This document shows positions 23,385 through 34,660 of a stretch of DNA of 64,000 bases, piece after piece (the stretch's first letter is position 1; each line of letters starts with the position of its first letter). The stretch comes from Takakia lepidozioides (Eukaryota; Streptophyta; Takakiopsida; Takakiales; Takakiaceae): assembly GCA_030704615.1 (NCBI GenBank), contig CM060733.1:72044001-72108000 (forward strand). The letters run 5' to 3'. Made by a program: the position numbers and the translations under genes. The notes beneath the pieces were generated by a model. That model saw nothing but the letters and a program-made list of their open reading frames with translations. It had not been told where the DNA came from and did no database searches.

Positions 23385-25680
23385 TCATGGGGTCGGGCAA
23401 GCCAAAGCGAAAGCAGAACGGCCCAAAAGATGATGATCCTGGTGAGCCCGATGGGGGCGACGTGTCACCAAGGCGGCCATTTGAGGAAGCGATGCATGTT
23501 TCCGAAAACGAGGCCGCTCAAGAGCGGGAGGAATCCGAGGAGTCGGAGCCCGAGGAATCCTTGAGAGCTCCGACAAACCAAGAGATGCCTCCCATGCCGG
23601 CAGCCTTTTGGGAAGGGTTGTTGGCGCAGTTTGGCGGGACGTTGAAAGACGTGTTGAAGGCGGTTAATGCCACTTCCACTAAGGCAAAGTTTAAGGTGAA
23701 GCCTAAGGAACCCGGCACCTTCGAGGGCGTCCGAAATCGGAAGGCACTCAACACCTGGCTCCTGGAGCTAGAGCAGTACTTCCGGGCGGCCAAGTTGAGT
23801 GACGAGGATCGGGTGGAAGTGGCTCCCACCTATTTGAGGGGCTATGCTCAACAATGGTGGCAGAAACGCCTTCACGACCAAGGTCCAAGTCCGGAAACCT
23901 TGAACTGGAGTGGGTTCAAGGAATTAATGAAGAGATAGTTTGTGCCCCTCAATGCGTCCTGGCTTGCCCGGGACAAGATGAGGAATTTGAAGCAAACAGA
24001 CGACATTCGGGGATATGTTCAGGCCTTCAATGTGCTTTTGCTCGAAGTCGCAGACATGGCAGAACCGGAAATGGTCTTCAACTTTGTGGCGGGACTGGCC
24101 CCATGGGCCAGGCGGAAGTTGGAGGAGAAGCCACCTAAGACTCTGAACGAGGCAATTGAGAGGGCTGAATGTTTCTCAGATGTTCCTAGGGGTGAAAGAC
24201 AAGGCCGTACGGAGCTGAACCACAAGAAGACCCGACGGGAAGGTGACTCCTTCCGACCGGAAAAGAAGTGGGATAGGCCACGCGGCAACAATGGCACGTG
24301 GAAATCGAAGGGAGGGCCTTCACACGTCAAGGCGGCACCCGGTGCTTCGAAAGGAAAAGCGGGTGGAGCGATTTATGGCGGACAGAAGGCGACCTTTGAT
24401 GGAGTGTGTTTCAATTGCGGAGAGCCCGGGCACATGGCCAAGAAGTGCATGAAGCCCCAACAATTGAACATGACTCGGGCAACCACGGAGCTGTCGGAAG
24501 ATACCATCAGTCGCCTGGTGGAAGCGGTGGTCGCCAGGACTTGCAAGGTAGGCAAATATTCTTGTGAGTTGTATCAGGAAACTGGCGCATTGCGTAAAGG
24601 GAGTCACTTATTGTTCGTGGATGGGATAATATCCGGAACTAACGTGTCATTGTTGGTGGACACAGGAGCGTCGCACTCCTTTATAACACCGGCAACGGCA
24701 CAAAAGCTGGGACTTCCGACAACTAACGTAGGGGCCTCTATTGAGGTGCGTTCTGCCAAAGGAGAACCGCAATTGGCGACGAGGTTGGCGTTCGATGTTC
24801 CTCTTCAATTGGGGAGTTGGGAGGGACGTGAGAACTTCACCGTCTGCGAGATCGATGGAGTGGATCTCATTTTGGGGATGACCTTTTTTGAGCAGATCCG
24901 GGCGCACGAGCGAATTTCAACTAGGAAGAGGATTGTGGGTGGCAGTCTGCATGATTTTATCTAAATATCACTGGCCGCAAGAGGGTAGTCACGCTGCCAT
25001 GTTGGAATGGTGGCGAGGTCTTACGAGTTTCGGTAACGCCCAAACTCGTGGGAGGGCGAATAAACCTTCTGTCAGCAAGGGAGTGGGCCGTGGAGGAGGC
25101 ACACGAGCCCCAGTTTTTGCTTTACATTAGAGAAGTAAAGGGAGAAGGCGATGGGGAGCCGAGCCCAGATTGGATCAAGGGGATTTTGGAGAAATACCAG
25201 GATGTGATGCCGGAGGATTTACCAAGCGGCTTGCCACCGCAAAGAGGAGTTGACCACAAGATTGAGGTGATACCGGGATCGGAACCGCCTGCCAAGGCAC
25301 CCTACCGGTTGAGCCACAGGGAGTTGGTCGAGCTGAAGACTCAGCTCAAGGATCTAATGTCAAAGGGGTACATCCGGCCGAGTAAGTCACCTTATGGAGC
25401 CCCGGTGCTATTCGTAGACAAGAAGGATGGGACGCTGCGGATGTGTGTCGATTACAGGGCTCTGAATAAGGTGACTATCAAAAACCGGTACCCTTTGCCA
25501 AGGATCAACGACCTCTTCGATCGGTTGGCAGGAGCGAAGTATTTCAGCCGGATTGACTTGCGCTCCGGCTATCATCAAATTCGGGTGGCGGAAGGAGATG
25601 AGGAGAAGACCGCGTGCAGGACAAGGTATGGTTCATATGAGTTCTTGGTGATGCCTTTTGGGCTCACCAATCACCTGCGA
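23385..25680 (+). pseudogene. Gypsy gag-protease-RT, truncated within reverse transcriptase
   Basis: Gag runs from MGSGKPKRKQ through capsid-like TWLLELEQYFRAAKL and a CCHC zinc knuckle, CFNCGEPGHMAKKC, at about 24,409-24,450. The aspartic protease motif LLVDTGASHSF lies at about 24,650-24,690. The reverse transcriptase starts after a frame break near 25,000 and shows [19 protein letters not shown] and [11 protein letters not shown], ending at MPFGLTN before the catalytic Asp pair. Gag has one in-frame TAG at 23,936. RNase H, integrase and 3' LTR are absent: the element stops at about 25,680 where NSUN6 sequence begins. This is a 5'-complete, 3'-deleted insertion. Confidence 0.9.
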
Positions 25681-26219
25681 TTGGTCAAGCATCGGAACTA
25701 GCACCAGAGGTGGAGAGCATGAAGAGGTTAACTATTCCAAATGAAGCTGTGGCTGTCTCTTCTGGTACCACTGGATCAAAAAGTGGTCCCGAAGACAAGG
25801 GAGCATCTGCAAGCAGGGCTCAGGCGCGGAAAGAGGCGTGGAGACTGAAAACAGGGTCTGGTAGGGGCCTAACTGTGGATAAAGGTCTGCTATGCATCAA
25901 AGGCTTTGCTTCTGGGAGCTTTGACCGGGTCCTTCTGGATGCACCTTGCTCAGCCTTAGGTCTACGGCCACGTTTATTTGCAGGACAGGTGATGGCTCCA
26001 CCTTCTGTCATATGTTGTAAAGCCTTAGCAACTACCACCTTGAGTTCCGTCAGATGCTGATTATGTCAGCCTCCATGTCACAACTTAATTGATATGAAGT
26101 TCTCATGCCTGATCTCACACATTCAATTTGATTGGCCCGTTGTAGGAGACATTGGAGGGTATGAGAAAGCATGCGAACTATCAGCGGAGGTTGTTGGACC
26201 AGGCTGTGCAACTGGTTCG
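25680..26219 (+). pseudogene. NSUN6-like RNA m5C methyltransferase fragment with intron
   Basis: Two exons (about 25,680-25,988 and 26,146-26,219) joined by a 157-bp GT-AG intron encode part of a NOL1/NOP2/Sun-type RNA cytosine methyltransferase. SFDRVLLDAPCSALGLRPRL holds the catalytic-site DAPCSALG typical of NSUN6, followed across the intron by ANYQRRLLDQAVQLVR. In the full enzyme a glycine-rich strand and the second catalytic cysteine follow; here the match stops exactly at QLVR and MULE sequence begins. The N-terminal PUA part is also missing. The retained intron shows a DNA-level capture rather than a retrocopy. NSUN6 methylates tRNA/mRNA cytosines in other organisms; this fragment cannot. 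Confidence 0.8.
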
Positions 26220-26600
26220 AATTCCATCTCTGATCCAAGGGAACACGTGGCGTCGAGAAGTTGACCATGTCCGCCCTATGGGAGTCTGCATCCGATCCAG
26301 GAGGGGTATCCAATTTCCGTTTGCAAGACCCGAATCTCTCTTCGCCTTCCAGATGGGGAACTCTTCCCACGAGAGGGGTGCCATCTGCACATATGCTCAC
26401 TGCCCGTGCTATTTTGTTGGGATCCCCTGATCTTCTGGCTGCCCGCAACATCAACTCGCTCCTGTCCGGGCCTTTGCCTCCAAGGCCACCCCTCAAAAAT
26501 GACCTGTATCTGGTTTGCTGCTGCAGAGCACGGATAAGGTCATCGGCCGTAGCCACATACAAATCTCTTCTTTTTTTGCCGGATTGCTGCAACCAGGCAT
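26220..26600 (-). pseudogene. MULE transposase fragment
   Basis: The minus-strand frame matches the segment after the intron of the larger MULE transposase (about 14,240-14,000): ATADDLIRALQQQTRYRSFL and GPDRSELMLRAARRS against ATTEDIVRSIMQQCRYNEFL and GPDRQEMLMRTASRS. It abuts the NSUN6 fragment on one side and the resumed methyltransferase exon on the other. Together with NSUN6 it looks like a Pack-MULE-type composite, though no terminal repeats were found. Confidence 0.7.
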
Positions 26601-27800
26601 CGGATTCTCGTTACTGGCAGTGGGCCTTCTCATTCAGCAACAAATTCCTTTCTGACTCGGGGGCTCTTCTTCTCATGCAGTCAAAGGACATGTCGGCACG
26701 GAGAAATCTTTTCAACTACATGAAAGCTTCCGGGTTTCGTATCATCAAAACTTGGACATGCATCAACACTCTGCCTCTTACGAAGGGCGAGTTCCCGGGG
26801 CAGAAAGTGAGTTGGTTCCTTTGAATTAAAGTTTAGTGGTTCTGATGTACATGTCAAAAGTTGGTTTTGTCTTTTGCCTCATGCTCTCTTCGTGATTGTT
26901 GACAGACTCGGGTGTTCGAAGCTTTGTGCCTGGTGAGGGTGCGTAAGGACACTCTTCCTCTTGGTATTGCTGAGTTCCAGTTGAGGGATCTTGCAGCTCA
27001 CATTGACCCCACCTGCGAGCCTGTGGAGGATGATGTAATCTTCAATTACGTGGACTCGGGTCGAACCACGAAAAGGTTGACTAGTGTCCCTTGGAGAGGT
27101 GCACGGGAGAAATCCCCAGCTTTCATGCAGACTTTGGTGGAGATATACAGCCATCACGGTGGACGAGTGGTTGACTTGTCTATGGGAACAGGTGGGGCCC
27201 TGAACACTGTGTTTGAAATGTGGGCAGTGAGCTTAGGGAAGCCCTGTTTTGATTTCTCGTTCATCTTCGATTTGCAGGAGCATCTTTTCATGCGTGCAAA
27301 AGCGCCGAAAGGCACTTCTTCGGCATGGAGGCTGATACGGAGCTCTTCTCAAGCGAGCTTCATCAGCTTGAGTTGGGCACTACTTCTGCCCCATCCATGG
27401 AGGGACTTCTTGAGGAGCCCGAAGCGCCTGACGAGGATCTCGACGTGGACTCCGATTTTGAGTGTGAGTAAGTTCGGCTCTAGTCATGTAAAATATGTTG
27501 CATTTCATTGTGTCATTCCCGTTCGACAGATGGTTGCTTACATTGTCTATTTCTGCTTGATAACATCTATCACCATTCCTCTTCTTGCTTTCCAGAGTTC
27601 GGCAGGTGTCATCGAATACGCAGACACCTTTCGGTTTCCAAGGATACTACATGTCCCCGAGTCCCCCTAGAGCTTACCGCTTGCCGGTTTACGCGGAAGC
27701 TTGCGCACGGGTGTTGTCCCAACAAACAATGTATTCGCCTCTCCATGGGGGTCGCGGAGAAAAAAAAACATCAAGGAGGGGCTGCTGTGTTCATAGATGA
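26601..27800 (+). pseudogene. ParB/beta-class methyltransferase copy A, 3' half
   Basis: Exons about 26,605-26,806, 26,906-27,191, 27,278-27,467 and 27,596-27,800. The first matches copy B around its FLLKDDGCLVIFC strand (here FLSDSGALLLMQS). The second holds EKSPAFMQTLVEIYS, the motif-X-like helix, then GGRVVDLSMGTG, the SAM-binding motif I completed across an intron in the third. A motif I that follows the catalytic half is the beta-class order of N4-cytosine/N6-adenine DNA methyltransferases. The segment that should hold motif IV is missing, replaced by the nested insertions. An A8 run near 27,765 may hide a frameshift: an alternative frame continues to an acidic, Ser-rich end at 27,852. 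Confidence 0.6.
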
Positions 27801-27852
27801 TATTGCTGCAGACTCTGGAAGTAGTTCCTCTGAAACCTCCAATAGTTCTTGA

Positions 27853-28260
27853 GGTTCAAGTACTGAGACTTAATAAAATATATTTTGGTTTTGCTTCCAT
27901 CCCCAAACTGTTTTTCAAGATCTTTGCGCGTTCCCGTAAGTACAGTTAGGGATTGCCTGGGGTGGGTCTTCAGATTCCAGCATTGAAAAATGTTTGTGGG
28001 TTGGAATGAATGAACTACTTTGCAAAAAAAAGGGTTTGCTGTTAATATTCAATCCTCTAGCGGGCGATCTCCTCATTCAAAAATCATGTCCTCGATCCTA
28101 AACCATCCATAAACCTACCATTGTTCTCGGTCGGAAAGAATATTCATGTGGGGGCGATGAAAGGGACATAGGCGACAACTGATCCGCAGTAATAGGGGGA
28201 GGGGGGGGGGGGGGGGGCACGGAATTAGGACCTGCACACGTGGATGATTGCTGACGTGGC
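27853..28260. other. No gene seen; poly-G tract
   Basis: Non-coding. It contains a 17-G run at 28,201-28,217. Confidence 0.5.
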
Positions 28261-28848
28261 GTGAGCCTAGCCAGGCTCACAGGCTCACAGGCTCACGCGC
28301 AAGCATTCCCCGTCCAGCACTATCAAATGCTCTCTCTAGACCGGAATCCTTCCCCATCACACATACCCTCTTCTCCCTCATCGTCATCATCTCTCCTCTC
28401 CCAGACACTTGCAATGACTATCTTCACTACATTCGATCACCCCAATACGCACCCTTTTATCAAAACTACAACAGCTACCACCCCAACCACATAACTACCA
28501 GCCCTCCCCCCCCCCCACTACTTATCTGAGACCCACTCCTCCCTTAACATCTTGAACTCCGAGACTGGTGTTGCCCATAAAATTCTAGGGGATCACCTAG
28601 CGACAGCCTCCCCGTCATCCCAAGAACACCACCTCACCTCCAAAAAATTCCCATTTCTCTCCAATAACATCCTCGCTGCCACAATTAGGGCAGTTACCCC
28701 AATACCAGGAAACGAACCTCCCACAACAATATCGCCTGGTACACCCACACCCACCACCACCACTACCGATACCCCCTCTATCTCTGATTCTCACACCTGC
28801 ACCCTCAATATTACATCCTGGAATGTCGGATCCCTTGCCACCAGCAAA
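28261..28848 (+). pseudogene. Possible LINE 5' fragment
   Basis: A Pro/Thr/Ser-rich frame ends in TLNITSWNVGSLATSK, which resembles the start of an APE-type endonuclease of LINE ORF2 (strand plus the SWNV-x-GL-like motif). The match stops abruptly at 28,849 where ParB fragment C begins. Without the rest of the endonuclease this stays tentative. Confidence 0.4.
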
Positions 28849-28851
28849 GTA

Positions 28852-29113
28852 TGCTTGCCCCGGGTGGGAGGTTGAAGATTCCCCTGTGTAGGTTGGTTTC
28901 CATGCCCGTCATTCGTCCACCCCTCATCAAGGACATCCAGAAGCTGGAGGCCGAGTTTGTTCATGGGTATTTGGATGGATCCGCAGTCTTTTACGTTTCT
29001 ACTAGGGGAGGCAAAGAGCTCCTTGTGGATGAGTCAATCGTGGACTCTTGGGATCCTATTTGGAGACAGGTGAACGAATCCTTCGAACTTCTTCTCTCCA
29101 GGAAACCTTCGAC
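28852..29113 (+). pseudogene. ParB-like fragment C
   Basis: GGRLKIPLCRLVSMPVIRPP and the following YLDGSAVFYVSTRGG match the N-terminal part of the ParB-like domain of copy A (RIPLCRLVSLQVVRP and MGSAAFYVSMEN). The DGNHR box is not reached. The fragment breaks into CATGAGC-rich DNA at about 29,140. It is a third distinct sequence of this domain within 15 kb. Confidence 0.65.
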
Positions 29114-29522
29114 CCAAGCAGGGGGTTGCAAATCCAGGAGCATGAGCGGTGAGAGCATGAGCATGAGTAGAGTTTCCCAACCCTCGCCCGACCTACACCG
29201 AACCTACTCGAAGGTGGAGGTCGGAACCAAAACTGCCGACTTAATTAGTAACCTGTTTCATTTGGATATTTGTGATCGGCAATTTATGACTTCAGCAGAC
29301 TAGGCTCAGCACTCCAGCAATTCCAAACCAGGGGAATGTGAAGGGCTGGAATCCCCATGATGGCCTCAGCGGGACGCTTTGCAATCTGCAAGGGCGGCTC
29401 GTAACTGCAATTACGACATAACATATTAGATCAAATTTTGCATGAATGATGATTTGAGGAAATGGGAACATTCAGAACATACTAACAATGAAGACACTTA
29501 CATAGAAGTTGGACTTACTCAC

Positions 29523-32500
29523 TCCAACAATTGTACGTGAATCTGAATGCCATCCCTTTCGTCGTTCAACCAGTCAGTGTCGGCAGCTGTGTTAGCGACA
29601 ACGATGGCCGCAAATGTCTGCCGCTGCAATCCCCCTAGCCTCTCTCGCAGTAGCTCGTCGTCCCCTTCCAAGGCGAGCAGATGCCTTCCGCAAATTGTTG
29701 CAGCCACCATGGAGGACCCGCATCCCGCTGTCAGATCGACTACTGTTTCCCCTTCTGGTGAACACATCTCCATGAAGGTTTGCATGAACCTGGGGCTTTT
29801 CTCATGTGCCCCGCGGAAGAAGGTGTCATCTTGTCGTTTGTGGAGTCTATCCTCCCTGACCATGTTCCTGACCACATCCTCAGTGACGCTATTGTGGTCG
29901 GTGTCAAGCTTTGCAACTATCTCCCGCAAGTTGAAATTGGCGTCCATGCCCCTCAATAGGCAAAATGCATAGAAAATCACAGTCTACCATTACAAATTTG
30001 AGGAGGAACCCTGTCAGATCGGTATTATGTAAGAGAAGACGTACAACATTCTGTAAAGGTTATGTTTCAAGAAACTAATGGACTTTGTAGCTGCACAATT
30101 CTAAAATGAGTTGTGGTAGTCGTTACAAACTATACCGTCGAAACCACACAATTTTGGTTGATAGACGGCATCGACAATGATCTGAACAAATCCGACCAAA
30201 TCGGTACCGACCAAATCCGACGATCCGGCACTTCAATGACTAAGTGACAAGACACACCATTCTAATAGTCGGTGCCGACTATAAATATTAACGTGGGTGC
30301 ACTGAGAAATAGTCGGTGCCGACTATGCAAAGACAGTATGTGACCCGAGACGTAGTCTGCACCGACTATATATCTATAGACAACCCATAACTAACACAAT
30401 AGATATTTGACGACTATTAAATACATTTTAAAAAGAATGTCGATGAAGATGTGGTAAATGCGATGAAAGTTGAAAGTGCTTATCAAACAATATAAGCAGT
30501 TTAGGTAGTTTGAACTTACTTGTGGCTGCCCTGGCTCTCCAGATTGAAGTGGTAGCCGATTGAGCCAAGTCCACTTTCTCTTGATAACTTAGGGCCGTGC
30601 TGGGCCCACATATCTCCGAATTTCCACCTCTGTCTTAGCATCACCCTTGCAGAAAATAACAAGGCAGCCGTCGTCCTTGAGCAGAAATGCTGCTAGTGCC
30701 AGTGCATGCGGGACGGTATCCTTTGACTTTGCATTCCAAGCGGGCACAATGTCATCTATGCCACATCCTCCGGTAGACTGCCCGTCTGGGAGATCCACCA
30801 TTACAAGGTTTGCCCCCGCTTTAGGGACTGTGCCACCCCTACGCAATGGCTCGGGGGAGCGGTGCCTCTCCAGAAACTCGTCGATATCTTTCTTAGGCTC
30901 TGGCCACTTACTCGTTGTTCCTTTGGATGCAAGCCTGCGGATGACCAGCTGGAACCAATCGCACTTGAGGCATGCTATGTCTGTGTTTGGTACCCCTTCT
31001 CGCAAAGAGATAGCCTCGTAAAGCAGCACGGTTGAGAGCTGCATGCCCCTACCGTCACTTGTGTTTGCCCAAGGTGGGTTTCAAGAAGATCGATTCCTTC
31101 GCTCAATCTGGAAGTTGTGTAGGGCGTCTGTAAACGCCAGTTGGTTGTCTACCATCTGAGCACCATTTGTCTCATCCACACCCTCTACACCTTGATTGCC
31201 TGCAGGCCTTGTGCCGGGGGGGGGGGTTGCCTGCCTTGTGATGGGTGTCTTCTTCGGTTTCTGTTTCCTTTTCCTTGGTTTCTTCTTGGCCACCGCTTCT
31301 TCCAGAGCTGTATTTGTTTGTTGTAGGTGTGCGGCGACGACAATTGCAGCCTCCTCGGCACCCTCTTCCGTCAATGGCTCCATGTGAGTTGGTGCAGCCA
31401 GTTCGTTCTTGGTGTACTTCTTATACGCTTCCAGTTCAACGTCAGGAATGATATCGGGGGGCAAATCCAGCCACCAGTAGCAGGGCAGATGCGTGACTTT
31501 CACGTACTCGCCCAACTGTCTGTCGTTGTACATTGTGCAGTCTGATCGGAGGCTGGCCCACTGTGTGACACTGGCGGGAATACACCTGATATGTTTGTTG
31601 GCGAACAAATAAAAGTTTATGTACCTGTTGCAGTGCACCAAAAGTCGACATCAGGACAGACATTGGCCTGATAGTAATGAGAAGTGTAAGATATGAAAAC
31701 CGAACATTTTTGTCTCTCACCAGATGCAGTAGTCGGCAGCGACTATGACACCAAATAGTTCGATGGCACTGTCATAGTCGGTGACGACTACAACTCCGAA
31801 CTGTGGGTTAGCCAGCCACCAAGCTGGGCAATACCGGAATGTGGGTGTACATTATACGGCATGGACTCGAAGGACCCACCACATAGTCGTTGCCGACTAT
31901 GGAATTGAGTTAGTTTTTAATTTGCGGGCTAAAGTCACAGTCAACTTGCAATAGTTGGCAACGACTATGAACCCCTAAAGGGCAAAACCTGTGTCATAGT
32001 CGGTGGCGACTATGACCAGGCCAACTTTGGCTACGATAGGGCCGGCTTACTATAGTCGTTGCCGACTATACCCAATGGCTACCCTATATGGAATTGAGTT
32101 AGTTTTTAATTTGCGGGCAGTAGTCACGGCCCACTTGCAATAGTCGGCAGCGATTATGAACCCCTAAGGGGCAAAACCTGTGTCATAGTCGGTGGCGACT
32201 ATGACCAGGCCAATTTGGCTACGACAGGGCCGGCTTACTATAGTCGTTGCCGACTATACCCAATGGCTACCCTATACCCAATACCCAATACCCTACCCTA
32301 TACCCAATGGCGCCTTCCTTTAGTCGTTGCCGACTATGAGTACAATGTCTGAGCCCAGTAGTCGGCGCCGACCACGAGCAACAACACTACTGCCGACTAC
32401 CGGAATGTTTGCCGACTACAACGAGCCTACAGATTCTTTTTTGACCGCTACTTCCCACACCCAATTTGCTGTATGGCATATGCGAAGGGTGGGTGAATTG

Positions 32501-34660
32501 CAATGACAATTATGTACCTGTATAGAAGCCTGCGAGCTGGTAAAGTTCCACCAGGCTGCTCAGTAATTGGCCAACTGCGGGCAGGCCCATCCTTCATCTT
32601 GCACCAGAATAGCTCCTTCCAGAACTTGAGGCGGAAATCGTCCACCCAGACAGAGAGGGTCTTCAGAGTGGGAGCCTCTTCCTGGGTTGGCAGCTGCAGG
32701 AACCCTTTCTGAACCAGCATGGCCAACTGCCGCTCTGCTTCCTCTTTTTGCTGCGAGTCCACCACGTCAATTGTTAGTGATGAGAAATTGCTATAATAAC
32801 TGTAACATGAAGCCACCACCAGTATTGCCAACATCTTACCTGGAACCACCATGTCATTTTGTCGCACCACAAGCCAAACACCACATCTGTGGGAGCACGG
32901 GGGAATTTTCCATTTTTACGGGTTGTGGAGTCAGAATTCCACAGCTTCAACCATAAAATCTTCTCCTTCGGGCTGACCTCGCTCGTGGCAAGCATCTGCA
33001 ACTTCTCGAGAGTCATTTCCGGCTTCTGATTGACGGCAAGAGACTTGTAATGCGTGGGTATCTAAAAAAGAAAGCCAGTTTCGAGTGCAGGATCGCAGAT
33101 GGAAGAATATTTTGCGATTTTGGTGTGTACCACTTCGTCCTGTGCACCTGGAAATCGCTTGCCAGTTTCTTCCGGATGAGGTCGGTGTTCTCAGCGGTGG
33201 CAGGCAGGTGGGCAAGGGCATCCAAGCAGGCGTTTCTAATTCTACGGAATCCCTTGTGACCCATATACTCTATTAGGGCGTCCCACGGCATTGTCATCTA
33301 GTTCCCATCCCGCTTGTTCAAGCACTTCTCGTAGACGTCCGCTGGAAGAGCTGATTGGTACTGCTCAACATGTGTAGTTGCGCACTTCTGGAAGTAGAAT
33401 AGCTTGTGCGGAAGCTTGTTGGACACATTTCCACGATCTGTCACGCTGCAAAACGCATGGAACAAGACCTTCATGTGACCATGGACCTTATTGAAATTTG
33501 TGAAAGAAAGTACTACCTACAAAACTCAGCAGGGATTTTAGGGTTTAGGATGGGCTCCATGGTATAGTCGGCGCAGACCATACTTTTAGCGAGGCGGAGG
33601 CATTCTGGGCATCTTCTCTGGACTCCCTCCCACCAGGCAATACTTCCGACTCCATCTCACACTACACGTCTAATTAATGAATTGGTCCACGAAGCACCCA
33701 CTGGGACTGCTTATGCAAGACCTGCAACCCCATGCAAACAACATCCCCGAATTGCTAAACCCTATACCTATGCTCATGTGAGCAGAAAAGGAGATAAAAA
33801 CTCACACATTCGTACGATTCATTGCACGTCGTATGAGGCCCAGATCGGAACTCTTCACATCCATAATCTTGGCGTTCACCCGGTAGTGCCAGCTCGCGTC
33901 GTCTGCATGCTGCTCGCGTATGACCTCCATCCAAGCATACCACCTGTGATTCCCGTCGTAGATGTGCAGCCATTTGTTGGAGAGAAACTCCCACTCCGTG
34001 TTCTTTATGTCTTCCTCAAATGCAGCATCCGCTGCCTGCCAATGTTCAGACCATGCATCCCGATCTCCTTGTTGGATTTTTTGGCTCTGTCCACTGTCGT
34101 CACTGATGGAAAGTAGTAGTGATGCAAGTGCATCATTGTACCTGTCCACCTCAAAAATACAACTTGAGCTTGTTGATGCCTGGGCGCTCAGCCATGCGCA
34201 CAGCCGGGAGGGGTTGCATCCTGCATAATGGTATCCTTGGCGGAGCACCATTCCGCAGTAAGTGCGAAATAGAACTCATTGTGTGGTTCATGGCACTTGT
34301 AGTGAGTGAGAGTAGGGCTTGCTTCCGCATGTCGCCAGTCAAAACAATGTCCGCCAGCATAGTGTCTTGCACACTTGCAGCATTTTGAACAGGTCCGCCT
34401 CCCTGTGCAATCGTTGCTGGACCTGGCGATGCACCGCTTCGAAAAACGGGGGAGAGGGGAGGACGATCCATCGATGGTGTGGCCGCTGTAGACACCAAAC
34501 CGCCTTCTTGTGAAGTCGTTGATTTCTTACGAAGTTTCACTAATTTTCTGGGAGGTCTAGCACCCTCGCTGCTCTGTTGGGAGACCACCGTCCGCCCGCG
34601 AAATATGCGTGTTTGCGTGGGCAGCACAAACTCCCCCTCTTCCTCCGCTTGAGGCTCCAT
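29523..34660 (-). pseudogene. ParB-like/beta-class DNA methyltransferase copy B
   Basis: Exons, 5' to 3': about 34,660-33,810, 33,445-33,148, 33,061-32,840, 32,750-32,518, 31,624-30,520 and 29,983-29,523. The likely start is the Met of MEPQAEEEGEF at 34,660. The ParB-like domain shows PRIPLCRMQPLPAVR and IYDGNHRWYAWMEVI. Helical exons end in KMTWWFQ. The large exon holds a Lys-rich linker and the catalytic half: NLVMVDLPDG at the motif IV position (DPPY-like in active enzymes), then FLLKDDGCLVIFC. The last exon holds EKSPRFMQTFMEMCS (motif X) and VVDLTAGCGSS (motif I): beta-class order. Lesions: frameshift near 34,158 in a T run, TAG at 33,299, TGA at about 31,079, stop at 30,589. Copy A has an extra intron within the stretch of the 33,061-32,840 exon. 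Confidence 0.65.

Noticed and set aside
25705-25709. CAGAG as the second target duplication of the gypsy element at 22,708
   Set aside because: It is about 25 bp inside NSUN6 sequence and not next to an LTR end; five bases can match by chance.
31141-31545. Plus-strand hydrophobic open frames
   Set aside because: They are antisense to the large exon of copy B; their composition mirrors its Lys/Glu-rich linker.
19381-34660. Bacterial contamination carrying a restriction-modification or partition system
   Set aside because: The genes have GT-AG introns that keep frame, and are interrupted by plant LTR and MULE elements.
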